A DNA stretch of 31,876 bases from Apostichopus parvimensis (GCA_000934455.1 KN884963.1:39850-71725), one strand, 5' to 3'; positions 20,560 to 30,625 are shown, counted from the first letter of the stretch. Translations and numbers: made by a program. The notes: generated by a model not told the origin, from the letters alone.

Positions 20560-20966
20560 CAACTTTTACTAGTGTGAAGTAGATAGTGTCTACCTAGTCT
20601 CTCTGTAAATTTACAATCAACTTATGGACTGTAGATATATTAACTTCTACTAGTGTGAAGTAGATAGTGTCTACCTAGTCTCTCTGTAAATTTACAATCA
20701 ACTTATGGACTGTAGATATATTAACTTCTACTAGTGTGAAGTAGATAGTGTCTACCTAGTCTCTCTGTAAATTTACAATCAACTTATGGACTGTAGATAT
20801 ATTAACTTCTACGAGTGTGGAGTAGATAGAGTCTACCTAAGTCTCTCTGTAAATTTACAATCAACTATGGACTGTAGATATATTAACTTCTACGAGTGTG
20901 AAGTAGATATTGTCTACCTAATTCTCTCTGTATATTTACAATCAACTTATGGACTGTAGATATATT
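20560..20966 (+). repeat. 81-bp tandem repeat, five copies, hairpin-capable
   Basis: Copies start at 20560, 20641, 20722, 20803 and 20884, the last two slightly diverged. Each holds inverted pairs TCTACT...AGTAGA and GTAGA...TCTAC that can form alternative short hairpins. It lies in the same intron (19811-21065) as the exon-derived array. Confidence 0.93.
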
Positions 20967-21065
20967 ATCTGAATTCACTTACCTGTCTCTGCAAAACCAC
21001 TGTACTCTCTCAGTCTAACACATCCAGAACTAATGCTGATCGTTTTATCCCTATTTTGCTGGAAG

Positions 21066-21367
21066 GTATCGTCACTTGGGGCGAGGACACCCAGATCATT
21101 CATAACCTGGTGACGCTGATCATATTCCCTGGTGAATATCAAGACCGCAGCGAGAAGGAAAATCTGATTTGGAACGGCGGTATAGAGGTGGAAAAGGCTA
21201 GGCGACCCGTCCTGATCAATAACACCGTGGCAGGATCGGAGCGTGTGGGATATAAGATCAAGGGTGAGCTGTGCGACGACTCAGGGACTGCTTGGTATGG
21301 CAATGAAGCTCACTCCACCCTCCACGGGGTACACATCTTTGGTGCCAACCAACCTGGGTGCTCTAAA
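21066..21367 (+). CDS. PKHD1L1: PKHD1L1-like exon: second PbH1 region
   Basis: It enters phase 1 after a GGAAG acceptor preceded by a T-rich tract, and leaves in phase 0 at GTAAGT. It includes GIVTWGEDTQIIHNLVTL, IWNGGIEVEKARRPVLINNT and GTAWYGNEAHSTLHGVHIFG. The WYGNE.HS..HG motif is a PKHD1/PKHD1L1 landmark. The next intron (21368-21811) has nothing recognised. Confidence 0.94.
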
Positions 21368-21811
21368 GTAAGTATTAAGTACCTACCCATTTTGGTATGT
21401 ATTTCTCAAGAATTAGAAAAGAAAATTATTTTTACTTCCCATTTATTTTCAGCTTTTCATGAAATTTCTTTCTAAGATATATGAACAAGATTTGAAAAAC
21501 CTTCACTAAAAGGAAAAAACTCCTAATTTGAGAGGCAGGGTTTAAAGAGAAACACAAGCAGCTAATTCTGAAAGTTAAGTTAACCGTTATGTTAAATCTA
21601 TCAGATAGATAGGGTTTCATTCCCCGGCAGAGGTAAGTTTGGGATTCAGGCAAAATATGAGGAGAGCAAAAAATGAATTTCAAAGATACTAGAGAACAAA
21701 TTTAGTGCCTGCATTGATCATAAATGAGAGTATTTGATGGGAAGCATTGATGGAAAGAATTGTTGTCATGGCGGTAACCATGATATATTTTTTGTGCTTT
21801 CACCCCTCCAG

Positions 21812-22030
21812 GTGTCAAACTTCTTCCTATGGAACAGCTTCGACTATGCGATCTACGCACAGATTTCATCGTCTCTGTTGGTTACAGGCTCCAAACTAGT
21901 CGACAACTCGGCCGGCGTCTTGGCTCTCGTTTTCGGACCTGCCGCGCTGTCGCATAAAACGTCTGAAAAATTTGTCGAAGTTCGAGATTCTTTGATGGTT
22001 GGAACAAGTCCCAGTTACGACTGCCAGGCT
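21812..22030 (+). CDS. PKHD1L1: PKHD1L1-like exon: beta-helix end
   Basis: Phase 0 at both ends, acceptor ACCCCTCCAG, donor GTGAGT. It encodes VSNFFLWNSFDYAIYAQ, SLLVTGSKLVDNSAGVLA and VRDSLMVGTSPSYDCQA. The F..W...DYA.Y.Q and V.DS..VG.S...DC motifs fit the family. Confidence 0.94.
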
Positions 22031-22515
22031 GTGAGTTTATAGATTGATTCTCAGGGTCGTATATATGACTGCAATCAAATATTTGAAGTTTTGTCTGGTT
22101 AGTTATGTATGTTAACATTTCATAGGCAATGTTGATAGGAAGAACATTCCATGGCCTCAAACAATATTTTAACAATGCATTAAAAATTTGTCCAGGACAA
22201 ATGGTGTTGAATGTTATTTAATCATGCTCTGTTCTTCCTATGAAGTTAAAAGAAACAGGTATTGTTTGAGTTATGAAAATGTTTATAAAGCAACATATTA
22301 GCATTAACATTATATCTAGCCTGCAATGAGAAGCCTAGGTCATCATTAATTTAGCCACACAAGGAGCATACCAACCATTTTACATATTTCAAAGCTTAAT
22401 TCCTTTAAGCAACAGAAACATTACAAGCCCTCATTTTTATCTTTCGTCTTGGACTATGACATATAAAGACTAAATTTCTACCTAAGATCTTCCTTTCTGA
22501 CCAAACATATCCTGA

Positions 22516-22850
22516 TGTTGTATTTGACATTATTAATGTTCTTAAAGGGACATGGAATTGTAAGGTGCATGACACATTGTGGTGTTGTATTTGAAATTAT
22601 AAATGTTCTTAAAGGGACATGGAATTGTAAGGTCTGTGTAACATTGTGGTGTTGTATTTGACATTATAAATGTTCTTAAAGGGACATGGAGTTGTAAGGT
22701 CTGTGTAACATTGTGGTGTTGTATTTGACATTATAAATGTTCTTAAAGAGACATGGAATTGTAAGGTCTATGTAACATTGTGGTGTTGTATTTGACATTA
22801 TAAATGTTCTTAAAGGGACATGGAATTGTAAGGAGCATGTAACATTCATT
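22516..22850 (+). repeat. 67-bp tandem repeat, five copies
   Basis: Copies start near 22516, 22583, 22650, 22717 and 22784. The unit contains TGTTGTATTTGACATTATAA and AAAGGGACATGGAATTGTAA. It lies in the intron 22031-22890 and shows no likeness to the flanking exons. Confidence 0.93.
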
Positions 22851-22890
22851 GGTATTTATCAATGACTATCTTGCTTTGTTGCTCTCCCAG

Positions 22891-23065
22891 GCTACTCCAG
22901 AAGCAGCTCCTTTCACAGGCAAGCATCGGTCTCCAAAAACAGGCGGGATCTCTACGGTTGGATTCTACTTTTCCGTGTTCATGTCTGGTAGCAACGGAGC
23001 ACCTTTCAAGTCCCTTCACGGGGTCATGTCCTACCCTGCCATCAGTGGTATCTCTAAACTCTCTG
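22891..23065 (+). CDS. PKHD1L1: PKHD1L1-like exon
   Basis: Enters phase 0 after CTCTCCCAG and leaves phase 1 at GTGAGT. It encodes HRSPKTGGISTVGFYFSVFM and LHGVMSYPAISGISKLSG. The family has the same run of a GG.VG.. strand followed by H..MSYPAI.G after the helix. Confidence 0.92.
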
Positions 23066-23350
23066 GTGAGTAACTTCCTTAAAGAAGCAAGTAAAGAACA
23101 TGTTATGGGATGTCTAAATATACTATGGAGAATTAAAAATATTATGGATGATTAATAATGGGAAATTAATTAAGTTTGACAATAAAACCTCTGTCAGATA
23201 TAAGAGATATGCTAGTATTGATATTAAACAAGATATTAAACTTCCATGTATACTGTCACTAGTTGATACAGAGATATTCCTTGTACAATCTCTTGCCTTC
23301 TTCAACACTGCATTGGTGTAATAGTTCAGTGTCTGTGGTTCTGTTGACAG

Positions 23351-23513
23351 GTGTAACGTTTGCTGATTACGGGAATGCCTGCGGTTCAAAACACGTTCCG
23401 TTCATTCCCAACTCTGCCAGTGGTGACGCTTCTCATCCAATAGAAGTGGAGTCCCTCCGATTTGTTGACGTACCAGAAGAGAATTATCTCTTTTTACTGA
23501 GACCCAGTCTAGG
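23351..23513 (+). CDS. PKHD1L1: PKHD1L1-like exon
   Basis: Enters phase 1 and leaves phase 2 at GTAAGA. It encodes GVTFADYGNACGSKHVPFIP, HPIEVESLRFVDV and NYLFLLRPSLG. The VTFA.Y...CGSK.... motif agrees with PKHD1L1. The intron after it is the longest repeat-filled one (23514-25239). Confidence 0.92.
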
Positions 23514-23997
23514 GTAAGAAGAAAGACTGTTTTATTGTAAAGAAAAAAGTTTGAGAAGCCACTGCGATATTTATTTCATGGTAGCAGTCAATTCGATTTT
23601 GCAGGTCGCATTCTCAAGTGTTCTTTTGCAAATTATTATATGATGATGTTGTTCAGGTAAAGAGAACTTATAAGGGCTTTATACGTAAATGGTGAAAAAA
23701 GGAACAAAATCAATTTAATAGCCGTTCTATTGATGGCATTCTGGACAGCAATTGATATGGTGAAGTACTTATAAGCTGTCCATGAATTTTACAACAGAGA
23801 TGTGGTACTAGCTACAGTGAGGTATATTGTTGTCAGTAACAATGCTTAATATATGTATATGGTGTCAGTCAGTTAGTATGTGGAATTGTTAGTTACAGCC
23901 AGTTTGGAACAATGTAAAAGCAAAATAGAGAAAATTACCTTTCCATGTCATCAAGTGGCTTAACATTGTCAGTTGGGACGTTTAGGTAGCAAACAGT

Positions 23998-24975
23998 GGC
24001 ATGACAATGTTGGCCAGTGACATGATGGGTGTCAGACAGTAACAGGATGTCAACAGTACATGACATGAAGGTGACATCAATAATGGGATGTCATCAACAA
24101 ATCACATGAGGGTGACATCAATAATGGGATGTCATCAACAAATGACATGAGGGAGACAGTAATAATGGGATGTCATCAACAATTTACATGAAGGTGACAT
24201 CAATAATGGGATGTCCTCAACAAATGACATGAAGGTGACATCAACAATAGGATGTCATCAACAAATAACATGAAAGTGACATCAATAATGGGATGTAATC
24301 AACAAATGACATGAAGGTGACATCAATAATGGGATGTCATCAACAAATGACATGAGGGTGACAGCCAATAACTGGATGTAATCAACAAATGACATGAGGG
24401 AGACAGTAATAAGGGGATGTCATCAACAAATGACATGAGGGTGACATTAATAATGGGATGTCATCAACAAATGACATGAGGGAGACAGTAATAATGGGAT
24501 GTCATCAACAAATGACATGAGGGTGACATTAATAATGGGATGTCATCAACAAATGACATGAAGGTGACATCAATAATGGAATGTAATCAGCAAATGACAT
24601 GACAGTTACAGCCAATAATAGGATGTAATCAACAAATGACATGAGGGTTACAGCCAATAATGGGATGTCATCAACAAGTCACATGAAGGTGACATCAACA
24701 ATGGGATGTCATCAACAAATGACATGAAGGTGACATCCAATAATGGAATATAATCAACAAATGACATGAGGGTTACAGTAATAATGGGATGTCATCAACA
24801 AATCACATGAGGGTGACAATAATAATGGGTTGTCATCAACAAATCACATGAAGGTGACATCCAATAATGGGATGTAATCAACAAATGACATGAGGGTGAC
24901 AGCAATATTTGGGATGTCCTCAACAAATGACATGAAGGTGACAGCCAATGATGGGATGTCATCAACAAATTACTC
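23998..24975 (+). repeat. 41-bp minisatellite, about 24 copies, each with a perfect hairpin
   Basis: The unit reads close to ATGACATGAGGGTGACATCA then ATAATGGGATGTCATCAACAA. ATGTCAT and ATGACAT flank the loop CAACAA, a perfect 7-bp inverted repeat preserved in most copies. First copies (about 23998-24056) and sequence after 24975 are decayed. It fills over half of the intron. Confidence 0.95.
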
Positions 24976-25239
24976 CTCATGTGACAGCAATTGAAACAGG
25001 GATATCATCAGGAGATGGCATGATGTTGCTGCCAGTACCAGGAAGTCATTAAGAACTGAGATGGTGACAACCTGTAAAATTGTGCAATCAGCAAATGGCA
25101 TAAAGTTTTCAGCCCAATTACTTTGGTCATTGTTCCATTGTTTCAATCCCTGTAAAGTCTGCTCTGAAATGATAGGTTCAAATGTCACAAATGAAAAGCC
25201 ATTCAACAGGGAAGTTTTGTCTTCTTAAATCTCACATAG

Positions 25240-25472
25240 GTTGGTAAACCCATCTGACTGCGTGGACATGGACTGCGACGGCATGAAGAAGGCTATGATC
25301 CGTGACCTTGATGGCAGCATGCTCGGAGAAGCTGGTACCGTGATACCGGACTCTGCATATGAATGGGATGGTGACCCGAGGAGGGGTCTCGGTGACTACC
25401 GTATCCCACGTACAATGCTGACGAATCCAGACGGTAGCCGTATTCCTGCAGATCAGTTGGCACCAAACAAAG
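25240..25472 (+). CDS. PKHD1L1: PKHD1L1-like exon: Cys-rich conserved block
   Basis: Enters phase 2 after CTCACATAG and leaves phase 1. It encodes NPSDCVDMDCDGMKKAMIRD, LDGSMLGEAGTVIPDSAYEW and RGLGDYRIPRTMLTNPDGSR, almost a fingerprint of PKHD1 and PKHD1L1 (DCVDMDCDG.KK and GDYRIP..ML). The donor GTCATT is weak, yet joining here gives the expected protein with the next exon. Confidence 0.93.
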
Positions 25473-25828
25473 GTCATTATTAGATTTTAAAAGATATTAG
25501 ATTATCAACATAGTTTAATTACAAACTAAAGTTATTTGGGATAGTGGTAAGGGTATTAGACTGCCAACAAAAGGGGATATAAAATCTGTTGGAATGTTGT
25601 TTAAGCTATTTCTCAAACATTTGGTATCAAAGTAACATTTGTTTTTTCTAGCAGATCTAAAGGGGTTCCACTCTCTCCCAGTCGATAAAGCAACCAAGAT
25701 TGGCAAAGTTCATGTTCAGTTCCAAGTAAAAATTCTAAGAAAACTTTCAGAATTGCAAGCCCTTAATGCCTTAGGTTTGAGTACACTACCAGCCTACCCT
25801 GCACATTCCTCAAACTACGGATAGTGAG

Positions 25829-26056
25829 TCTCTCTGGCCCTTTGCTCTGGACAATCAGTAGTTCTCTCTGGCCCTTTGCTGTGGACAATCAGTGGTTCTC
25901 TCTGGCCCTTTGCTCTGTACAATCAGTGGTTCTCTCTGGGCATTTGCTCTGGACAATCAGTGGTTCTCTCTGGCCCTTTGCTCTGTACAATCAGTGGTTC
26001 TCTCTGGCCCTTTGCTCCAACCAATGGTTCTCTCTGGCCCTTTGCTCTGGACAATT
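25829..26056 (+). repeat. 34-bp minisatellite, seven copies
   Basis: Seven units contain CTCTCTGGCCCTTTGCTCTG followed by GACAATCAGTGGTT. Unit six is shortened. It lies in the intron 25473-26255; the pyrimidine-rich units give open frames that are not genes. Confidence 0.93.
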
Positions 26057-26255
26057 CTCTTGAAATTAATTGAAAGCCCCTGCTCTATATTTACATAATG
26101 TGATTGGTACTGCAATGAAATCAGTCAGTTTCAAACTCACATGTTTAGAAATTTGACACAAAAGGGTATTGTGAACACTGATTTTTGTTTGTACGACATA
26201 TGTTGACATGATACAGTCCTGAGATGCGTATTGCTTCTGTTTTACTCTTACACAG

Positions 26256-26698
26256 GAATTTACAGAGGTAGCGGCGACTGTGTGTGGATGAGCAGTTGGC
26301 AGGCGTACAAATGCAATAACCTGGACCACAGGATGATGATAGTGGAGAGCATGGACGCCGACACAGAGACACGAAGAGTGTCTCCCGTAGCCCTTCTCTC
26401 TGATGGCTATGTGGACTTGATCAACGGACCGCAGGACCACGGATGGTGTCACGGTTACACCTGTCAGGAAAGGATCAGTACATTCTACACCATCGTGGAT
26501 ACAGGACGATACTACGACCTCCACTTCACCGGTACCAACCCTCAGCATCTGAGGTATTATATGCTGAAGGCAGAGGACAGCCAATCGTTGGTGGTATCAA
26601 CCTACTATTCCAACCCACAGAGGTTGGATGTCTATGTCAATGGTATCTATATCCTACCAACCAATGGGGCCATAGAAGACGGTGTTTTCACATGGAAG
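26256..26698 (+). CDS. PKHD1L1: PKHD1L1-like exon: Cys-rich conserved block
   Basis: Enters phase 1 after CTTACACAG and leaves phase 0 at GTATGT. It encodes MSSWQAYKC, MMIVESMDADTETRRVSPVA, LLSDGYVDLINGPQDHGWCH and PQRLDVYVNGIYILPTNGA. The stretch ESMD.DTE.RR.SPVAL...GY.DLINGPQDHGWC is among the best conserved parts of PKHD1L1. Confidence 0.97.
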
Positions 26699-26742
26699 GT
26701 ATGTGATGGAGTATATACTAGTCCTTCTGTACCAGACGTAGG

Positions 26743-27148
26743 ATTAGCTGTACACAGTAAACCCATAGTTTGTGTCCTTGAATGAGGCTGTTTCCATGGT
26801 ACTCTATAAGTTCAAACCTGCATGCTGCCAGAGATAGAAAGAACAAGTTATTGTTAGCTATTTACTACTAGTAATGTGAATTAGCTGTACACAGTAAACC
26901 CATAGTTTGTGTCCTTGAATGAGTCTGTTGTCATGGTACTCTATAAGTTCAAACCTGCATGCTGCCAGAGATAGTATGAACAAGTAATTGTTAGCTATTT
27001 ACCACTAGTAACGTTGAATTAGCAGCTATTTACTACTAGTAATGTGAATTAGCTGTACACAGTAAACCCATAGTTTGTGTCCTTGAATGAGTCTGCTGCC
27101 AGAGATAGTATGAACAAGTAATTGTGAGCTATTTACTACTAGTAATGC
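26743..27148 (+). repeat. 137-bp tandem repeat, about three copies
   Basis: Copies begin ATTAGCTGTACACAGTAAAC at 26743, 26880 and 27048, the last with an internal deletion and a partial copy before it at 27018. It starts 45 bp after the splice donor at 26699. Confidence 0.9.
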
Positions 27149-27480
27149 AAACCGCATCTTTTAATCGCGTTCATTATTGTATAAGTTTTATTATCTATGA
27201 AACTCAGATAAAGCTCTGTTAATGATTTCAACCCACCTTTACAGCATCATAGAGGAGTAGTTGGAGATTCTGAAGACCATCCAGTGGGAATAAACCTTTG
27301 TTGTGTTATAGCCATAGATGCAAAGAACTACAAACAAGAGTAGAGCTGTTATAACCTTTGAAACATTGAAGTAGTCAAACTTCTGACTTAAGGAATTATT
27401 TTAGACATTTGTCATATCTCAAAGAGGATTATCTTGATTTCCAAAAATAGACACGAAAACTTGATCTGCATTGAGTAATT

Positions 27481-27730
27481 TCTGCTGTCTTACCCTAGTA
27501 TCACATATGTTATATTTTCTGTTGTCTTACCCTAGTATCACATATGTTATATGCTGTCTTACCCTAGTATCACATATGTTATATTTTCTGTTGTCTGACC
27601 CTAGTATCACATATGTTATATTTTCTGTTGTCTTACCCTAGTATCACATATGTTATATTTTCTGTTGTGTTACCCTAGTATCACATATTTTATATTTTCT
27701 GTTGTCTTACCCTAGTATCACATATGATAA
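27481..27730 (+). repeat. 37-bp minisatellite, seven copies, acceptor-like units
   Basis: Copies start at 27481, 27518, 27551, 27587, 27624, 27661 and 27698. Each unit contains TTTTCTGTTGTCTTACCCTAG, or a close form, followed by TATCACATATG; the first part resembles a polypyrimidine tract plus AG. It lies upstream of the true acceptor at 27869. A purine tract at 27745-27790 with two copies of GGAAGGGGTGGGGGAG follows. Confidence 0.93.
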
Positions 27731-27869
27731 CAATAGTCTTTAAGGGAGAAGGAAGGGGTGGGGGAGGGAGAAGGAAGGGGTGGGGGAGTAAGTTTATTTG
27801 CCCTATAGATGCCAATCTTCATTTTGTAATCTATCCTATCCAAGTGTCTTTTTTCTTGCTGTTTTCCAG

Positions 27870-28278
27870 GCCCCAGAGGCAGGGGAGACCAATGCTGACT
27901 ACTACCCAAGCCTTTCCTCATATGTCCTCGGAGAAAACTACTTTGATCGTGACCTGCACCAGCTCTTCATTCTCATCAGGGGTGAAGCTGTAGTGGAGGT
28001 GATGACTACTCCTGTCATCATGACTACATTTGGAGTCCCAGCTGTGGAGGTGGACAATTTCTTTGAGGAGAACATTGTGCAGAACTTGGCCTTGTTGAAC
28101 ATCCCTCCCTCAAAGATACGTGTTGTGGAGATCATCAGCGAAGACAGTGTCCGGCGCAGAAGACGGGCTACGGGAGAAGTGGAAGTAGTGGTGGAGATCG
28201 GGGACCAGCCGTCCGCAACATCATCATCTACGGAAGCCTCCAATAGTACCATGGCAACACCTACGGCTCTTCCCAACG
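27870..28278 (+). CDS. PKHD1L1: PKHD1L1-like exon: ectodomain with polybasic cleavage site
   Basis: Enters phase 0 after TGTTTTCCAG and leaves phase 1. It encodes LSSYVLGENYFDRDLHQLFI, EENIVQNLALLNIPPSKIRV and a run of five Arg (28152-28166) followed by ATGEVEVVVEIGDQ. GENYFDR..., the NLA.FL.IP..KIR motif and a basic cleavage site at this place are family features. The arginine run fits a furin-type proprotein convertase site. Confidence 0.95.
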
Positions 28279-28426
28279 GTATGGCCAATGCTTTCATAAG
28301 TTCTGAGAATATTGTCAGAGTTAATAATGTGGTAGAGCTCAAATTATCTTAAAAGCATTCATAAATTTGATAAATCTATTGCCAATAAAGTAACGTTTGA
28401 TATTATGAGACTCTACAGCACAGACA

Positions 28427-28629
28427 GTATAGGTGTCATGAATGTGTATATGTTTATGTACTACACAGATACAGTACGTCATGAATGTGTAAATGTTTAT
28501 ATACTACACAGATACAGTACAGGGAGTATAGGTGTCATGAATGTGTATATGTTTATGTACTACACAGATACAGTACGTCATGAATGTGTAAATGTTTATA
28601 TACTATTATTTATACTATATACTACACAG
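28427..28629 (+). repeat. Repeat containing copies of the downstream splice acceptor
   Basis: Four 43-bp subunits (near 28435, 28478, 28533, 28577) form two 98-bp units. They contain TATGTACTACACAGATACAG or TATATACTACACAGATACAG. The real acceptor of the next exon is TATATACTACACAG then ATGATGCAG, so the array shares its sequence and runs right up to it. Confidence 0.9.
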
Positions 28630-28837
28630 ATGATGCAGAAGATCTCTCCTTTGATAGCCTTTTGAACATCCAAGCTACACTGGCCGATGAGATGCAGACT
28701 GGTGACTTGGAGGATTCAATTGGTTACACTGTCACCTATCTCTCTATGACTGATCCTGTAGACACCCCAGTGGATCCCACAGGGGGTGTGAGGGCCTCCA
28801 ATGAGACGGGTGGAACTACCAACAGCACTGGTCTGAG
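28630..28837 (+). CDS. PKHD1L1: PKHD1L1-like exon: ectodomain
   Basis: Enters phase 1 and leaves phase 2 at AG then GTACGG. It encodes DLSFDSLLNIQATLADEMQT and SIGYTVTYLSMTDPVDTPVD, then an Asn/Thr/Gly-rich stretch with two N-glycosylation sequons. The leucine-rich helix followed by a V..LS.TDP strand matches the juxtamembrane-side part of PKHD1L1. Confidence 0.88.
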
Positions 28838-29217
28838 GTACGGTCTCAAATTCAAGTTCTACGTGTTTAAGATTGGAAGAAACAGAGTTCCATAAACTCA
28901 AAACTGCTTGAGCAGTCCATATTGTCTCCCTTTCCTGCACTTGAAATAATCTTCCATTCTAAAACATTTCACACCAGAAGATATATGTCTGCAGTACACA
29001 TACAAAGTAGTTTATTAATAAAAACAACCTTAAGCCAGTTCCATTTTCTTTACTGGATTTATCCAAATCACACACAGTGTTTTGATTGCAAGTAATTTAA
29101 ACAGTAATGCTAGTGTGTTTTGGTTTTTGTATTTGAAAGAAATGCTTAGCTTGGAATGAAGCACACAAAGCTATCACTTCCAGATAAACATTAGCTTTTG
29201 ATCTCGGTTGAATTTGT

Positions 29218-29368
29218 GATTTAGCTCCAGCTGATACTTCACTGTCTCATCAGAAGAGATGTATGAGCCCTCCTTATCTTACAAATGTTTTCTGTGACTT
29301 AGCCCCAGCTGATACTTCACTGTCTCATCAGAAGAGATGTATAAGCCCTCCTTATCTTACAAATGTTT
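29218..29368 (+). repeat. 77-bp tandem duplication
   Basis: Two near-identical copies containing CAGCTGATACTTCACTGTCT lie in the intron 28838-29532. Nothing else is recognised there. Confidence 0.9.
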
Positions 29369-29532
29369 CTGCAAGTGAATTTAATTTTTTTATTACTTCA
29401 TTTATGTTTGACTTGAACATGTATTTATTGATGGTTTGTTGACTGAGATGTAACCATGGAATTATTACCATGTCATGATGAAACCTGCTGCTTCAAGTTA
29501 ATTCAATATATGCTGGTTTGAATCTGTTAAAG

Positions 29533-29692
29533 GTATGATGAAGTACAGGCGATGGAGGAGGCGGAGGATAGTTCGGACAGTTCCTTGGAGTACCGCACTC
29601 CTAGTCAGTTGATCGTTGTGACAGAACCAGGAGATGCCAAGGAGGATTATCCTTTCTTCACACAGCCAAAGATCAATGTTGTTGATGCCTTG
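29533..29692 (+). CDS. PKHD1L1: PKHD1L1-like exon: ectodomain
   Basis: Enters phase 2 after CTGTTAAAG and leaves phase 0 at GTAAGA. It encodes RYDEVQAMEEAEDSSDSSLE, an acidic linker, then PSQLIVVTEPGDAKEDYPFF and TQPKINVVDAL. The P.QL.V...P......PF..QP.I...D motif matches the start of the repeated Ig-like module near the end of PKHD1L1. Confidence 0.88.
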
Positions 29693-30625
29693 GTAAGAGG
29701 ATAGGATAAATGTGGACTAATTATTCAAATAGGATAGGGGTACATAATGTGGATAATCCATTCGAGGAGGACAGGGGTACATAATGTGGATAATCCATTT
29801 CAGGTGGACAGCAGTGGCGTCGCCAGTCATTTAAATCTTAGAGGGCACTGGGGGGGGTTGGGGACATCACTTAATTAGGGGGCACAATGTGTGTTTGTGA
29901 ATGCCATCCTGGGGGAGGGGTCTAAGGGGAGGGGGTGTCCTTGAGAAATTTTTCATTAATTAAGGGTCCTAAGATGCAATCTGGTGCTATATTTTGCAAC
30001 TTGAAGTAACTTTATGTTCAAGAATTTTTGGGCTTAGGCTGTCCAAATTTTTTGTTTTAATTGAGGCAGATAAAATATTTGTCTGGGTATTCTCTTTTAA
30101 AATACAAATTGCACCTGGGGGGCACAATTTGTTTTGGGAGGGCAAGTCCCCCCAGGCCACCCCCTGGCAATGCCACTGGTGGTCAGGGGTAAGTAATGTT
30201 GATAATCTATTTAAGGAGGACAGGGCTAGGTAATGTGGATAATCAATTTAAAGAGGACAGGGGTACGTAATGTGGATTAAAGAGGACAGGGGTACGTAAT
30301 GTAGATAATCCATTTGAGGAGGACAGGGGTACTTAATGTGGATGATCTATTTGAGGAGGACAGGGGTACGTAATGTGGATTAAAGAGGACAGGGGTACGT
30401 AATGTGGATAATCCATTTAAAGAGGACAGGGGTACTTAATGTGGATTTAAGAGGACAGGGCTAGGTAATGTGGATAATCCATTTGAGGAGGACATGGGTA
30501 CATAATGTGGATTAAAGAGGACAGGGGTGGATATGTGGATAATCCATTTGAGGACAGGGCTAGGTAATGTGGATAATCAATTTAAAGAGGAGAGGGATAC
30601 ATAATGTGGATAATCCATTTAACAT
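29693..30625 (+). repeat. Minisatellite adjoining the donor, interrupted by a MITE
   Basis: Units of about 24-38 bp contain GAGGACAGGGGTACGTAATG and GTGGATAATCCATTT in varied combinations. Degenerate units start at the donor (GTAAGAGGATAGG). The array is split by the element at 29812-30178. After 30625 the intron up to 31451 shows only a C-rich tract (31377-31421). Confidence 0.92.
29812..30178 (+). mobile_element. hAT-type MITE, 367 bp
   Basis: It starts CAGTGGCGTCGCCAG and ends CTGGCAATGCCACTG, an inverted repeat with two mismatches and the CAGTGGCG terminus common in hAT elements. The flanking octamers GTGGACAG (29804-29811) and GTGGTCAG (30179-30186) differ at one base and fit an 8-bp target duplication. 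No coding capacity. It sits inside the minisatellite and thus is younger than that array. It has G-rich subterminal parts. Confidence 0.9.

Noticed and set aside
23998-24975. Regular repeats resembling a CRISPR array
   Set aside because: Units are contiguous variants without unique spacers, in an intron of an animal gene.
25639-25824. Possible extra exon after a TTTTTTCTAG acceptor
   Set aside because: Direct joining of 25472 to 26256 gives the expected family sequence; the frame here resembles nothing known.
26066-26584. 172-codon minus-strand frame
   Set aside because: Antisense shadow of the conserved exon at 26256-26698.
28716-28940. Minus-strand frame at the ectodomain exon
   Set aside because: Antisense shadow of the coding exon.
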